This document shows, piece after piece, positions 1-8,775 of a DNA stretch of 64,000 nucleotides. Position numbers and translations under genes: made by a program. The DNA comes from an uncultured delta proteobacterium. GTDB lineage: Bacteria; Myxococcota; Myxococcia; Myxococcales; 40CM-4-68-19. The stretch spans positions 1 to 64,000 of the forward strand of contig CAIWCD010000028.1 in assembly GCA_903911145.1 (NCBI GenBank), in the 5' to 3' direction. The notes under the pieces are model-generated. The model was not told where the DNA came from and searched no databases. It was given only the letters and a program-made list of their open reading frames with translations. Positions within the stretch are counted from its first letter, which is position 1. Every line of letters starts with the position of its first letter.

Positions 1-68
1 CGGGTTGGATTTGAACCAACGACCCGCGGATTAACAGTCCGCTGCTCTGCCAACTGAGCTACCGAGGA
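1..68 (-). tRNA. tRNA-Asn (GTT), 3' end cut by the window edge
   Basis: Read on the minus strand, the gene begins with acceptor strand TCCTCGG at 68-62. It continues through a D arm (AGCTCAGTTGGCAGAGC), an anticodon loop CTGTTAA with anticodon GTT, and a T arm with GGTTCAAATCC. The matching 3' acceptor strand CCGAGGA is only begun at base 1 (CCCG), so the last few bases lie outside the window. This would be the tRNA that reads AAC/AAU. Confidence 0.95.
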
Positions 69-145
69 ACAATCGGGGCGCGTTGGTACCCGCTCGACGG
101 GGTGAAGTCAAGAACTTCGCTGCGCGCTTTGGCGCCGCCGTCCCG

Positions 146-1096
146 TCAGCCGACCGCGCCGTGTTCGAGATCGCCTGCGGCCGCGTCCTGAGTGGTCGTG
201 AGCGCGCTGGGCACCCACGGCTCGTCCGGGCGCGGATCGCCGAGCACCACGGGCGTGCCGTCGTAGCGCATCCGCTTGCCCGGCCAGATGTACGCGCGCG
301 CGGCGTACGGAAGCAGCGCCGGCAGGTTCAGGCGCGGGTCGACATGCGGCTCAACCAGCGCGGCGTGCTGCTCGCGCAGAACGCTCCAGTGCATGCTCGG
401 CTTGAGGTGGTGAAGCCCGTGAAAGCCGTTGTTGAACGTGAACCAGTTGAGCGCACGCCCGGTGAAGTTGCGGCTGTGGTTGTAGTCGTGTTCCGGGTCG
501 CAGCCCTCGTGCTGCACGAAGTTGACGCCGGTGATTCCCCAGACTGCGTATTGGTGTGGAATGAAGACGAAGAGGAGAAACTTCTTCCAATCAAGCAACA
601 GCAGCGCGGCCATGAAGAGAATGAAGATCGTCGTCTCCAGCATCAGTTGGCGAAACCAGCGCGGCCGCCGCGTGCGCATTGCCTTCGCATAGTCGAGGTT
701 ATCGCGGAAGATCGCGCCGCCGACCACGCTGCTGAAGAGAAGCTGGTTCAGCAGATTCCAATCAAAGCGCATCTTATCGGTGCGCATCCGATCCTTCGGC
801 CCCTGAAGATATCTGTGATGGCTCAGGTTATGGCCGGGAACGAACATGCTGACGGGATGACCATAAGTCTGGGTTAATGCCACCTGAAACCAGCGATTCA
901 TCTCCCGGTTGCGGAAGATGGGCACGTGCACGGTGTTGTGCGTGATGACCGCGCAGAAGAACGAGAGCAGGCAGAGGGCAGGGATGAGCGGCGCGGTCGA
1001 CCACCAATGCAGTGGCAGCAGATAGGCGAGCGCGAGGAGCAGATAGTATCCAGCGACAAACGCGAGCGTGCGGCGGTCGGCGGTGTAGCGAAGCAT
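146..1096 (-). CDS. membrane fatty-acid desaturase
   Basis: A 316-residue integral membrane desaturase of the di-iron, histidine-box type that inserts a double bond into an acyl chain or hydroxylates a lipid. The boxes are visible in order: HNTVH at 53-57, HNLSHH at 89-94, QHEG at 195-198 followed by a His/Asn-rich stretch near 204-210, and NGFHGLHH at 223-230. Hydrophobic segments lie near 11-29, 33-51, 152-169 and 173-192. The ATG at 1096 has GAGGG about 8 bases upstream. It is divergent from the SRPBCC gene across about 114 bases. The substrate (fatty acid, carotenoid or sterol) cannot be told from sequence; the last box resembles the fatty-acid/beta-carotene hydroxylase-like group. Confidence 0.88.
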   Translation of the reverse strand: MLRYTADRRTLAFVAGYYLLLALAYLLPLHWWSTAPLIPALCLLSFFCAVITHNTVHVPIFRNREMNRWFQVALTQTYGHPVSMFVPGHNLSHHRYLQGPKDRMRTDKMRFDWNLLNQLLFSSVVGGAIFRDNLDYAKAMRTRRPRWFRQLMLETTIFILFMAALLLLDWKKFLLFVFIPHQYAVWGITGVNFVQHEGCDPEHDYNHSRNFTGRALNWFTFNNGFHGLHHLKPSMHWSVLREQHAALVEPHVDPRLNLPALLPYAARAYIWPGKRMRYDGTPVVLGDPRPDEPWVPSALTTTQDAAAGDLEHGAVG

Positions 1097-1210
1097 CGAA
1101 AGACCCTCAGCCAGGTGAACATCGCAGATCGGCGCGTCTCTACGGCGCGACGACGGGTGCTCTGCTATAGACCCGACCGCGGAAAATCAAGCCTGCCTTG
1201 CGGAGTTCTC

Positions 1211-1834
1211 GTGCTCGCCAAAATCCTCCTCGCAATCGTTGCGGTCGTCCTGGCCTTCTCGCTCTACGTCTCGACGCGGCCGGGAGAGTTCACGGTGCTG
1301 CGCACGACGCGCATCGCCGCCGGGCCGCAGCTTGTCTATTCCCAGATCTCCGATTTCCACCAATGGCCTGCCTGGTCGCCGTGGGCGAAGCTCGATCCGG
1401 CCATGAAGACGAACTACGAAGGTGCGCCGAATGGAGTGGGCGCAATCTACGGATGGTCGGGAAACGACAAGGTCGGCGAAGGGCGCATGACCATTACCAA
1501 TGCGCGCGCGCCCACGCTGGTCCAGATCAAGCTCGAGTTCCTCAAGCCCTTTTCGTTCACCAACGAGGCGACCTTCACGCTCGTTCCCGATGGAACAAAC
1601 ACCATTGCGACCTGGGCGATGAGCGGCACGCAGAACTTCGTCCAGAAGGCGTTCAGCCTCTTCATGAACATGGACAAGATGGTCGGCGGGGATTTCGAGA
1701 AGGGGCTCGCGCAGCTCAAAGCAGTCGCCGAGGATGCGGCGGTCAAGACGCTCGCGCCCGCTCCTGGCGCGGCCGGGAGCACGCCGGCGCCCATTGCAAC
1801 CGATTCCCGGACCGCACCCGCGGCGCAGCGTTAA
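1211..1834 (+). CDS. SRPBCC/polyketide-cyclase-like protein with N-terminal membrane anchor
   Basis: A 207-residue protein with one N-terminal hydrophobic segment (about 3-20) followed by a START/SRPBCC-like domain. That domain shows the typical pattern of a 'vWp.isDf.qWp.WspW..ldP' opening and a C-terminal amphipathic helix ending in 'GGDFEKGLAQLK'. Such folds bind hydrophobic ligands; no enzymatic role can be assigned. The chosen start is GTG 1211 with GGAG 6 bases before it. An upstream reading of the same frame exists but runs into the divergent desaturase and has no coding character. The Ala/Pro-rich C-terminal tail of about 35 residues is probably disordered. Confidence 0.75.
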   Translation: MLAKILLAIVAVVLAFSLYVSTRPGEFTVLRTTRIAAGPQLVYSQISDFHQWPAWSPWAKLDPAMKTNYEGAPNGVGAIYGWSGNDKVGEGRMTITNARAPTLVQIKLEFLKPFSFTNEATFTLVPDGTNTIATWAMSGTQNFVQKAFSLFMNMDKMVGGDFEKGLAQLKAVAEDAAVKTLAPAPGAAGSTPAPIATDSRTAPAAQR

Positions 1835-1846
1835 CCGCGGATTAAG

Positions 1847-1866
1847 CTCCGTGTTCATCCACGGAG
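1847..1866. terminator. 7-bp perfect hairpin between convergent genes
   Basis: CTCCGTG, a 6-base loop, then CACGGAG lie in the 63-base gap between the convergent SRPBCC and acyl-CoA dehydrogenase genes. There is no T-tract on either side, so intrinsic termination is only a possibility. Confidence 0.35.
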
Positions 1867-1897
1867 TCATCCCGGACGGGACCCGGTTCATCCTCGA

Positions 1898-3544
1898 TTA
1901 ATCGACCGCGGGCCAGGCGCGGGCGAGGATTGCGCTGGAGTCGACGCTCGCGGGCAGCGCGCCGAAGGAGCGTCCCCAATCTCCGGCAATGCGCGTGGCG
2001 CAGAAGGCATCGGCGAGCGCTGCAGGCGCGTGGCGCACGAGCAGGGAGCCTTGCAGCGCAAGCGCCATCCGTTCGACGAGCGAGCGGGCCGTCGCCTCCG
2101 CGGGCACCAGGAGATCGCGTTCAAGTTGCTCGCGGTGCGCATCGAGTTGAGCATTCGCACCGCGCGCGAGCCGCAACTCGGCGACCAGAGCTTCCCCCGC
2201 GCGCGGCTCCTTGGCGAGCGCGCGCAGCACGTCGAGACAGATCACGTTCCCTGAACCCTCCCAGATCGAATTGATCGGCGCCTCGCGGTAATGGCGCGCG
2301 AGCGGCGACTCCTCGACCATTCCGCTGCCACCGATACACTCAACCGCCTCGGCCGCCAGCGGCGCGGCCCGCTTGCAAACCCAATACTTGCTGATCGCAG
2401 TTGCTATCCGGCGAAATGGCGCTTCCGACTCGTGATCGTATGCGTGCGCGAGGCGCAGCGAGAGCGTCGTCGCTGCTTCCGATTCAATCGCGATATCCGC
2501 GAGCACCGCGCGCATCAACGGCTGGTCGAGCAGCTTCCTGCCAAAGGCGGAGCGATGCGAGGCGTGATGGGCCGCGTGCATCAAGCAAGCGCGCATCGTT
2601 CCCGCAGCGCCGAGCACGCAATCAAGCCGGGTATGATTCACCATCTCGAGAATGGTCGGAACGCCGCGCCCCTCCTCGCCGATCAGCTGCGCCCAGGCGT
2701 TGCTGAATTCGATCTCGCTCGAGGCATTGGAGCGATTTCCGCACTTATCTTTTAATCGCTGGATATGGAACGAATTGCGCTTGCCCTCGGGCGTCCAGCG
2801 CGGCAGGAGGAAGCAGGACAGTCCGCCCTCGGCCTGCGCGAGCACGAGGAACGCGTCGTTCATGGGCGCCGAGCAGAACCATTTATGTCCGGTCAGGAGA
2901 TATTCGCGTCCCGGCCCGCGCGCCGCAATCGCGACAGCGCGCGTGGTATTGGCGCGCACGTCGCTGCCGCCTTGCTTCTCGGTCATCGCCATTCCGAAAA
3001 GCACGCCGCGCTTATCCCGTGCGGGAATGAAGCGCGGATCATACTCGCGGGAGTCGAGCCGCGGCTTCCACTCCGCGAGGATCTCCGGCTGGCGCGCGAG
3101 CGCCGGCGTCACCGCATAGGTCATGGATATGGGGCAGCCGTGGCCCGCTTCATTGACCGCACCGAGCATCATCAGGGCCGCGCGCGCAACGTGCGCGCCG
3201 TCGCGCGGCTGCTTCCACGGCGACGAATGGATTCCCGCGGCGACGGCTTCGCGCATCAATCGATGCCACGCGGGATGGTACTCGACCTCATCGATTCGAT
3301 TGCCGTGACGATCGTGGCTGCGCAGCCTGGGCAGATTCTCATTCGCCTGTGCGCCCGCGAGCTGCATTTCGACGCTGCCGCACAGACGCCCATAGCGCTG
3401 CGTCGCTTCCGATGCCCACGCTGCGCCCTCGCGCACGAGGCCTTCGCGCAGAGCCGCATCGAGCGCGAAGAGATCGACGTCGCCGAGCAGCGGTGGTTGG
3501 TTCAAGACCTCGTGGGTTGTGCTGCCAACTGAATGGCCATTCAT
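1898..3544 (-). CDS. AidB-type acyl-CoA dehydrogenase family protein
   Basis: A 548-residue flavoprotein of the acyl-CoA dehydrogenase superfamily. Length and motifs match the AidB branch: [15 protein letters not shown] at 187-201 (flavin/substrate region), [15 protein letters not shown] near 304-318, [17 protein letters not shown] at 405-421 and IWEGSGNV at 427-434. AidB in E. coli belongs to the adaptive alkylation response and binds DNA. Many homologues outside enterobacteria have no proven role, so the DNA-repair function is an inference. The start codon overlaps the gpmA stop codon in an ATGA, so the two are probably co-transcribed. Confidence 0.85.
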   Translation of the reverse strand: MNGHSVGSTTHEVLNQPPLLGDVDLFALDAALREGLVREGAAWASEATQRYGRLCGSVEMQLAGAQANENLPRLRSHDRHGNRIDEVEYHPAWHRLMREAVAAGIHSSPWKQPRDGAHVARAALMMLGAVNEAGHGCPISMTYAVTPALARQPEILAEWKPRLDSREYDPRFIPARDKRGVLFGMAMTEKQGGSDVRANTTRAVAIAARGPGREYLLTGHKWFCSAPMNDAFLVLAQAEGGLSCFLLPRWTPEGKRNSFHIQRLKDKCGNRSNASSEIEFSNAWAQLIGEEGRGVPTILEMVNHTRLDCVLGAAGTMRACLMHAAHHASHRSAFGRKLLDQPLMRAVLADIAIESEAATTLSLRLAHAYDHESEAPFRRIATAISKYWVCKRAAPLAAEAVECIGGSGMVEESPLARHYREAPINSIWEGSGNVICLDVLRALAKEPRAGEALVAELRLARGANAQLDAHREQLERDLLVPAEATARSLVERMALALQGSLLVRHAPAALADAFCATRIAGDWGRSFGALPASVDSSAILARAWPAVD

Positions 3545-4281
3545 TTTGCATCTGCCTGTCGTGCAACCGACGCGATGCGCGCCTCGGCGGCCGCCGCATC
3601 GCCGAGATATCGCGGCGCCTCGGCCAGCTTGAACTGGGCATCAAATCGATAGATGCGCGGAATCCCGGTCGGCACATTCAGCTCGGCAATCTCGGCATCC
3701 GAGATGCCTTCGAGGTGCTTGATGAGCGCGCGCAGAGAGTTGCCATGCGCGACGATCAGCACCGTCTTTCCGCGGCGCAGCTGCGGCGCGATGCGATCGA
3801 ACCACCAGGGCAGCGCGCGCGCGACCACGTCCTTCAGGCACTCGCTGCGCGGCAGCTGGTCGGGGGCGAGCTCGCGATAACGCGGATCGCGCGCGGCCTC
3901 GTCGTTCTCGATCGGCAGTGGCGGCGGCGGCACGTCATAACTGCGCCGCCAGAGCTTGACCTGCTTCTCGCCGAACTCGGCGGCCATCTGCACCTTGTCC
4001 TTGCCCTGCAGCGCTCCGTAGTGACGCTCATTGAGGCGCACGCTGCGCGAGATGGGCAGCCACGACAACCCCGCCTCGCCGAGCGCGATCTCGCAGGTGC
4101 TGATTGCGCGCGTCAGCAGCGATGTGTGCACCTCATCAGGCAGGATCTTCGCCTCGCGCAGGAGCGCTCCTGCCGCTCGCGCTTCGTCGCGGCCGCGCTC
4201 GGAGAGCGGCACATCGACCCAGCCAGTGAAGAGGTTCTTTGCGTTCCAGGTGCTCTCGCCATGTCGGAGGAGGATCAGCAT
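3541..4281 (-). CDS. gpmA: 2,3-bisphosphoglycerate-dependent phosphoglycerate mutase
   Basis: A 246-residue cytoplasmic glycolytic enzyme that interconverts 3- and 2-phosphoglycerate through a phosphohistidine. The RHGES motif at 6-10 carries the catalytic His7. Other landmarks are [15 protein letters not shown] at 16-30, the proton-donor region LNERHYG at 83-89, the second catalytic His at 179 ([11 protein letters not shown]) and NVPTGIP at 202-208. Length is normal for the family. It is first in a two-gene unit with the AidB-like gene downstream (4-base overlap). That pairing has no evident metabolic logic. Confidence 0.93.
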   Translation of the reverse strand: MLILLRHGESTWNAKNLFTGWVDVPLSERGRDEARAAGALLREAKILPDEVHTSLLTRAISTCEIALGEAGLSWLPISRSVRLNERHYGALQGKDKVQMAAEFGEKQVKLWRRSYDVPPPPLPIENDEAARDPRYRELAPDQLPRSECLKDVVARALPWWFDRIAPQLRRGKTVLIVAHGNSLRALIKHLEGISDAEIAELNVPTGIPRIYRFDAQFKLAEAPRYLGDAAAAEARIASVARQADAK

Positions 4282-4335
4282 GCGCCGATGCTACTGCGAC
4301 TTCGTCTGCGCTGCGCGCGTCAACAGATCGCAGCG

Positions 4336-4743
4336 CTAACGAACGCCCCGCTCGAAGAGATACGACGCATATCCTTTGTCGGTGCCCTGGATATGGTCGA
4401 CGAGCCATCGATAGAGGAAATCGAGCAGTTCGATCGACAGCGCGGAGCTTCCGGACTCGAACTTCTCCTTCAGCGCGACGACGGTGTCGGTGAGCTCCTG
4501 GTGTCGCTGCGCATGTTCGCGTCCGCCGGCATAGCCATGCTTCTTGAAGAGCTGCTCTTCATATTCAAAGTGTCGCCGCGTGTAATCGACCAGGTTGGCG
4601 AACGTCGAGGAGAGCACGTCGTGCGCCTGCCGCGTCTTCATCGCCTCGTGCAGCTCATTGATCAGCGCGACGAGCGTCAGGTGTTGCTTGTCGATCGAAT
4701 CAATCCCGACCGACATCTGGGAAGTCCACTCGACGAAAGCCAT
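4336..4743 (-). CDS. bacteriohemerythrin
   Basis: A 135-residue single-domain, non-haem di-iron oxygen-binding protein. All expected iron ligands are present: His21, His58, Glu62, His77, His81, His117 and Asp122, in the four-helix order HxxxE, HxxxH, HxxxxD. The ATG at 4743 gives the canonical opening MAFVEWTSQMSVGI. The longer frame upstream reads as non-coding. Likely roles are oxygen storage or sensing; no output domain is attached. Confidence 0.92.
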   Translation of the reverse strand: MAFVEWTSQMSVGIDSIDKQHLTLVALINELHEAMKTRQAHDVLSSTFANLVDYTRRHFEYEEQLFKKHGYAGGREHAQRHQELTDTVVALKEKFESGSSALSIELLDFLYRWLVDHIQGTDKGYASYLFERGVR

Positions 4744-4845
4744 CGTGTGCACACCGAAAGCCGTGCCGTGAGCGTCTCCCTCGCGGCGCGGCTCCTCTCT
4801 GGCGCCGTGCGATACGCCCTCAATGCAGCTCAAGTCCAGCCCGCC

Positions 4846-6126
4846 TCAGGCCGCGACCGCCGCGCCTTCGCGCAATCGGCGACGGAAGATCGCGAACACC
4901 ACCAGCGCGCCGACCAGACAGAACAGTCCGCCGAGTTGAAGTGCGAAACCGGAATTGGTCCGCTCTGCCACGGCGCCCATCCAGAAACTGCCGAGCGGCA
5001 TGCCCCCACCGAAGACGAGCGCCCAGATCCCCATCAGACGGCCTCTGAGATGATCTGGACTCTGCGTCTGCACCAGACTGTTTCCCACGGAGAAGAAGAG
5101 AATGATTCCGAAGCCCGCGCAGAAGAGCAGCACTGCGGCCGGGAGAAACTGGTGCATGGCGCCGAACGCGATCATGAAGAGGCTGTAGAGAACCGCGCCG
5201 ATAAAGAGTGTGCGGCGGCGCACGATCCTCGCGCCCTGGAACGCGACCACCAGCGACGCGGCGCAGGCGCCGGCACCATTGACCGCAAGCAGCCATCCAT
5301 ACTGGGTCTCGCCCAGATGCAGACGTGAGACGACGAACGCGGACATCTGACTCTGATAGGCCCAGCCGCCTGTTCCCATCACGGCCATCAAGGCGATCGC
5401 AGTTGCGACGCTCGGGTTGGTGCGCAGATAGGCAAACCCTTCCAGGGTATGTGCCCAGCTGGCTTTGATCTGCTTCGGTTCGTAATGCGATGCCGGCAGC
5501 TCGATCTTGTGGAGTGCATAGAGAACCGCGAAGTAGCTGAGGGCGTCGAGCAGGAAGCACCAGGCCGCGCCAACCGTTCCCAGGAGCAGACCACCGATCG
5601 CGGGGCCGACGATTCTGGTCGTGTTGACCATGGCGCTGTTGAGCGCGATGGCATTGACCAGATCCTTCTTTCCAACCAACTCCACCATCAGGGTCTGTCT
5701 GGCCGGCATCTCAAAGGCTGTGGAGAGACCCCAGAGAAGTGCAAACACCATCAAGGCGCCGACGTGTACGGGGCCGAAGATGAGCATGAGCCCAAGACCT
5801 GCCGAGGAGAGCAGGGAGAACCAACTCGTGACGGTGAAGATCCGGATCTTCGGGATTCTGTCTGCGAGCGAGCCCGCATAGGTCGCAAAAAGGAGCAGCG
5901 GAAGTGCGTTGAGCATGAAGACGATGCCCAACAGAAAAGCCGAGTTGGTGGCTCTGTAGGCGACCCAACCCAGCGCGGCAGTGCGCGTCCAGGTGCCGAT
6001 CAGGGAGAGGGTCTGTCCCGTATAGAAATAACGGTAGTTCCGATTTCCCATCGCGCTGAACGCAAGTTTCCAGCTTCGCGTCGAGGCAGGCGCGTCATCG
6101 GGAACGCCTGCCTCGAGCTTCTCCAT
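4846..6126 (-). CDS. MFS transporter (MFS_3/EntS-like)
   Basis: A 426-residue multi-pass transporter with about 12 hydrophobic segments. The N-terminal region reads 'NRNYRYFYTGQTLSLIGTW' followed by a loop 'GSLADRIPKIRI', the cytoplasmic loop 2-3 signature of the MFS_3 group, which includes the enterobactin exporter EntS and many uncharacterised exporters. FEMPARQTLMVELVGK is another typical stretch. The start lies 3 bases after the stop of the broken isochorismatase gene, so it is probably translated from the same transcript. The substrate is unknown. Confidence 0.85.
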   Translation of the reverse strand: MEKLEAGVPDDAPASTRSWKLAFSAMGNRNYRYFYTGQTLSLIGTWTRTAALGWVAYRATNSAFLLGIVFMLNALPLLLFATYAGSLADRIPKIRIFTVTSWFSLLSSAGLGLMLIFGPVHVGALMVFALLWGLSTAFEMPARQTLMVELVGKKDLVNAIALNSAMVNTTRIVGPAIGGLLLGTVGAAWCFLLDALSYFAVLYALHKIELPASHYEPKQIKASWAHTLEGFAYLRTNPSVATAIALMAVMGTGGWAYQSQMSAFVVSRLHLGETQYGWLLAVNGAGACAASLVVAFQGARIVRRRTLFIGAVLYSLFMIAFGAMHQFLPAAVLLFCAGFGIILFFSVGNSLVQTQSPDHLRGRLMGIWALVFGGGMPLGSFWMGAVAERTNSGFALQLGGLFCLVGALVVFAIFRRRLREGAAVAA

Positions 6127-6129
6127 GCG

Positions 6130-6408
6130 TCAGGAATTCATGTCTGAGACAAAAGTGTCCACATCCAGAATCTCAGACTGGCGTGGGAAGACCTTTTCCA
6201 TAAGGCAGGCGTGCACGGTTGGATCCAGGTCGGCGCACGCATCTTTCACGACATAGATGATCTTGAGGCCGGCGCTCCGGGCCGCTCCCAGTGCGGTCGC
6301 GGCGCACTTGAGCAGTGCGGTGCCGCCATCGGGCAGCATCCCGACAATGGTGGTCTGGTAATCCATGACCAGCATCGCCGTCTTGTTGCGATCGAACAGA
6401 ACTCCCAC
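6130..6408 (-). pseudogene. isochorismatase-family hydrolase with its middle missing
   Basis: A 92-residue reading frame that looks like the two ends of a cysteine hydrolase of the isochorismatase family joined in frame. Residues 1-53 match the N-terminal strand-helix-strand (AMLVMDYQ with the catalytic-type Asp16, then GLKIIYV). Residues 54-92 match the family's C-terminal end (DACADLDPTVHACLMEKVFPRQ). Family members are about 180-200 residues, so about 100 residues holding the catalytic Lys and Cys are absent. The GTG start at 6408 has a strong GGAGA 5-6 bases upstream, and the frame is otherwise clean, so a short protein may still be made. Loss of catalysis is inferred from the missing residues. 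Confidence 0.75.
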
Positions 6409-6424
6409 GGTGTCTCCTCAACGA

Positions 6425-7231
6425 TCATTCAACATAGACGACATTCTGCTCGGGCCGCTCGCCATCGACGAGAACGATAAACTCCCGCGCCTCGAAGAGA
6501 CGGCGCAGCGACTGCTCGTCCATCGACGCCAGCGCGCCCGTGCAGCGGCGCCCCTTGAATTCAAATGTCCAATCGAGCCGAAACGGGCGCGGCTTGCTGT
6601 CGCTCTCGACGTCGGGGTCGAGTCTGCACGCGGTTGCACTCGCCAGCACCGGGATGCCGAAGCGGAAGATCTGCAGCAGCCGATTGCGTTCGCGCAGTTG
6701 GCGCGTGAGCCACCAGAGTCCGAAGGCCGGGAGGAGCAATGTGAAGAGCGCGCCCTCGCCGAGCCACCAGCGCCGACTCCCGACGACGCGAGCCCATGCG
6801 GGATGCAGTCGCGCGACTTCGATCGATACTGATTCCCCGACCGCTGCGACCGCCGGAGTGCGGGTCGTGGTGAGGCGCGAGTGCGCTTCGAATCGCTGCC
6901 CGTCAACGAGGTAGGCGAAGCGCAGCAGGTGCGTTCGTTCATTGCTTGCGGAGTCTTCTCCATCGTGGATGTCGATCCGCGCGAATGAATCGGCGAGCAG
7001 TTCGGCCTGCTGTTGTCTCGGCGCGAGATCGATCGCGAGATCTTCCGGAGCGCCCCAGCAGAGCACCAGCGCGAAGATTCCGGTGAGGAGAGTGAAGACG
7101 CTGGCAGCCGTGAACCCGGGTCGGCCGCGCAGATCAAAGAGGAGCGCTTGCGCCGCGCGCGACGGCGTTCGTGGTGGAACCGGGACCGCTGCGAGCGAGT
7201 TCGTCATCACGCCGACGATCATAGACGACAT
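6425..7231 (-). CDS. DUF3592-like membrane protein
   Basis: A protein of up to 268 residues with two hydrophobic segments (about 42-58 and 156-175). They flank a beta-rich soluble part with 'LLRFAYLVDGQRFEAHSR' and a 'VGESVSIEVARLHP' turn, the layout of DUF3592 proteins. A C-terminal soluble portion of about 75 residues follows. Starts at 7231, 7222 or 7207 are all possible and none has a good Shine-Dalgarno sequence. It ends 16 bases before the isochorismatase remnant, so it may share its transcript. Function unknown. Confidence 0.6.
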   Translation of the reverse strand: MSSMIVGVMTNSLAAVPVPPRTPSRAAQALLFDLRGRPGFTAASVFTLLTGIFALVLCWGAPEDLAIDLAPRQQQAELLADSFARIDIHDGEDSASNERTHLLRFAYLVDGQRFEAHSRLTTTRTPAVAAVGESVSIEVARLHPAWARVVGSRRWWLGEGALFTLLLPAFGLWWLTRQLRERNRLLQIFRFGIPVLASATACRLDPDVESDSKPRPFRLDWTFEFKGRRCTGALASMDEQSLRRLFEAREFIVLVDGERPEQNVVYVE

Positions 7232-7308
7232 GGGGTCGCACTGAACGATGACGCGATCCGTGGCGACGCATTTGCCGACGCTGCGGCCCGCCGCTATCGT
7301 CGTGAGCC

Positions 7309-8757
7309 ATGCGCCTCGCCTCCAACCGTGTGCTGGTTGTTCTCACCGTCGCGTTGGTGGGCTGCCACGGCGAACTTCCGCTCGCGAATACCGACGCAGG
7401 AGGTGCGGGTGACGCGGGTGACGGCGGCGACGCAGGTGATGCAGGTGATGCAGGTGCCGCCGACGCGGGACATGCTGATGGCGGCGCGCCGATAGGAACG
7501 CTGCTGGCTCCGATCGAGATCGATGCGTCGACGCTCCCCGCCTGGTTTCTCGACGTGCGTGATAGTCGCGATGCGACCTCGCATTCGTTTGATCGCTATC
7601 CGCCCTCGACGCTGGCGATGGCGGGTGCGGAGTTCATCTATCGCTTCACGCTCGCGCAGCCAGCGAAGATCTCGCTCACGCTGGCGAGCCGCGGGGGCGC
7701 GCACGTCTATGCCGCGCTGCTGAGCGAGGGAGGCAATCCTCCCGCGCTCTGGGGAAATGACGCGGGCTCGCTCTCCGACGTCAAGATCGACAACACCATC
7801 GGGCGCACGTTCGTCTATGACGCCGGGTTCCTCGAGCCGGGGACGCAGCTCTCACCAGGGACTTACTATCTATCGATCGATAGCCCCGACGACGCGACGG
7901 CCGGGCTCTATGAATTGCGGCTGAAGCTGGCGCTGCTTCCCTCACTCTGCACGGCGACGACCTTGCCGACTCCGGGTGGAACGCCCATCGAGGTTGAGCC
8001 GGGCGATGGCTGCCCGGCGGGAATGGTGAGGATTCCAGACACCAGCCCGTATTGCATCGATCGATATGAAGCGATGCTGGTGGGTATCAGCGATGCGGGG
8101 ACATCCTATCCCTGGTCTCCCTATCTGAACCCCGGCGCTCATCGGGTGCGCGCGCTCTCGGTCGGCAGCATGATTCCGCAAGCATATATCGATAAGACCC
8201 ATGCGCTCGCGGCCTGCACTGCGGCGGGAAAGCGCCTCTGCACGTATCGCGAGTGGCTGCGCGCCTGCCGCGGGAGCGCGGGAACGACCTATCCCTATGG
8301 CAATACCCGCGATCAGAATATCAATCCGGCAAATCCTCCCGCGGCGTGGGATCCTCAGGGTGACGCTTGCGACGACGCGCGCTGGGAGCATACCGCGATC
8401 GAATACTTCAGTTATCTCGGTGAAGGCTCATCGAGCTATGTATTCAGCCATCTCGACAATCCGTGCATTGACCAGCTTCCGCAGAGCCTCGATCCGACCG
8501 GGTGGCGTCCGCGCTGCGCCTCCGAAGATGGGGTCATGGATATGATGGGGAATATCCACGAATGGATCGACGAGCGCGACGTGGCGAGCGCTTCGGGCGG
8601 CACCCGGACGGTTCCCGCAGGGCATGGTGCCTTCGCGGGCGGATATTATCTCGATACCTATCTGAATGGCGCGGGCTGCTCCTATCTGACGACGGCCCAC
8701 GTCCCTTCATATAGCGATGAATCGACCGGCTTTCGCTGCTGCGCAGATCTGCCCTGA
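7309..8757 (+). CDS. lipoprotein with formylglycine-generating-enzyme (SUMF1) domain
   Basis: A 482-residue predicted lipoprotein (LVGC, Cys19) followed by a Asp/Ala/Gly spacer at about 24-62. A beta-rich middle domain resembling pre-peptidase C-terminal folds follows ('AEFIYRFTLAQPAKISLTLAS'). From about residue 230 there is an FGE-sulfatase/SUMF1 domain: CPAGMVRIP, YCIDRYEAM, LAACTAAGKRLCTYREW, DGVMDMMGNIHEW, and the terminal STGFRCC. Genuine FGEs convert a sulfatase Cys to formylglycine; most bacterial surface proteins with this fold are not known to. No sulfatase lies nearby, so a structural or ligand-binding role is as likely. Confidence 0.85.
   Translation: MRLASNRVLVVLTVALVGCHGELPLANTDAGGAGDAGDGGDAGDAGDAGAADAGHADGGAPIGTLLAPIEIDASTLPAWFLDVRDSRDATSHSFDRYPPSTLAMAGAEFIYRFTLAQPAKISLTLASRGGAHVYAALLSEGGNPPALWGNDAGSLSDVKIDNTIGRTFVYDAGFLEPGTQLSPGTYYLSIDSPDDATAGLYELRLKLALLPSLCTATTLPTPGGTPIEVEPGDGCPAGMVRIPDTSPYCIDRYEAMLVGISDAGTSYPWSPYLNPGAHRVRALSVGSMIPQAYIDKTHALAACTAAGKRLCTYREWLRACRGSAGTTYPYGNTRDQNINPANPPAAWDPQGDACDDARWEHTAIEYFSYLGEGSSSYVFSHLDNPCIDQLPQSLDPTGWRPRCASEDGVMDMMGNIHEWIDERDVASASGGTRTVPAGHGAFAGGYYLDTYLNGAGCSYLTTAHVPSYSDESTGFRCCADLP
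7391..7486 (+). repeat. 9-bp Asp-Ala-Gly tandem array
   Basis: Degenerate 9-base units of the type GAT/GAC-GCA/GCG-GGT encode the spacer just behind the lipobox. Two adjacent units near 7436-7453 are identical, which suggests growth by slippage. Confidence 0.7.
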
Positions 8758-8775
8758 CGCGCTGGCGTCGAGACT

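Noticed and set aside
1-68. Integration site of a mobile island at the tRNA-Asn
   Set aside because: No integrase, direct repeat of the tRNA 3' end or composition break is visible next to it; only one side is in the window.
83-877. 264-codon plus-strand frame opposite the desaturase
   Set aside because: Arg/Ala/Val-rich shadow; the minus frame carries all four histidine boxes.
3349-5328. Very long plus-strand open frame (659 codons)
   Set aside because: Runs antisense through three well-identified genes (gpmA, hemerythrin, MFS). High GC makes such frames open; its composition is Arg/Glu/His-rich without domain signal.
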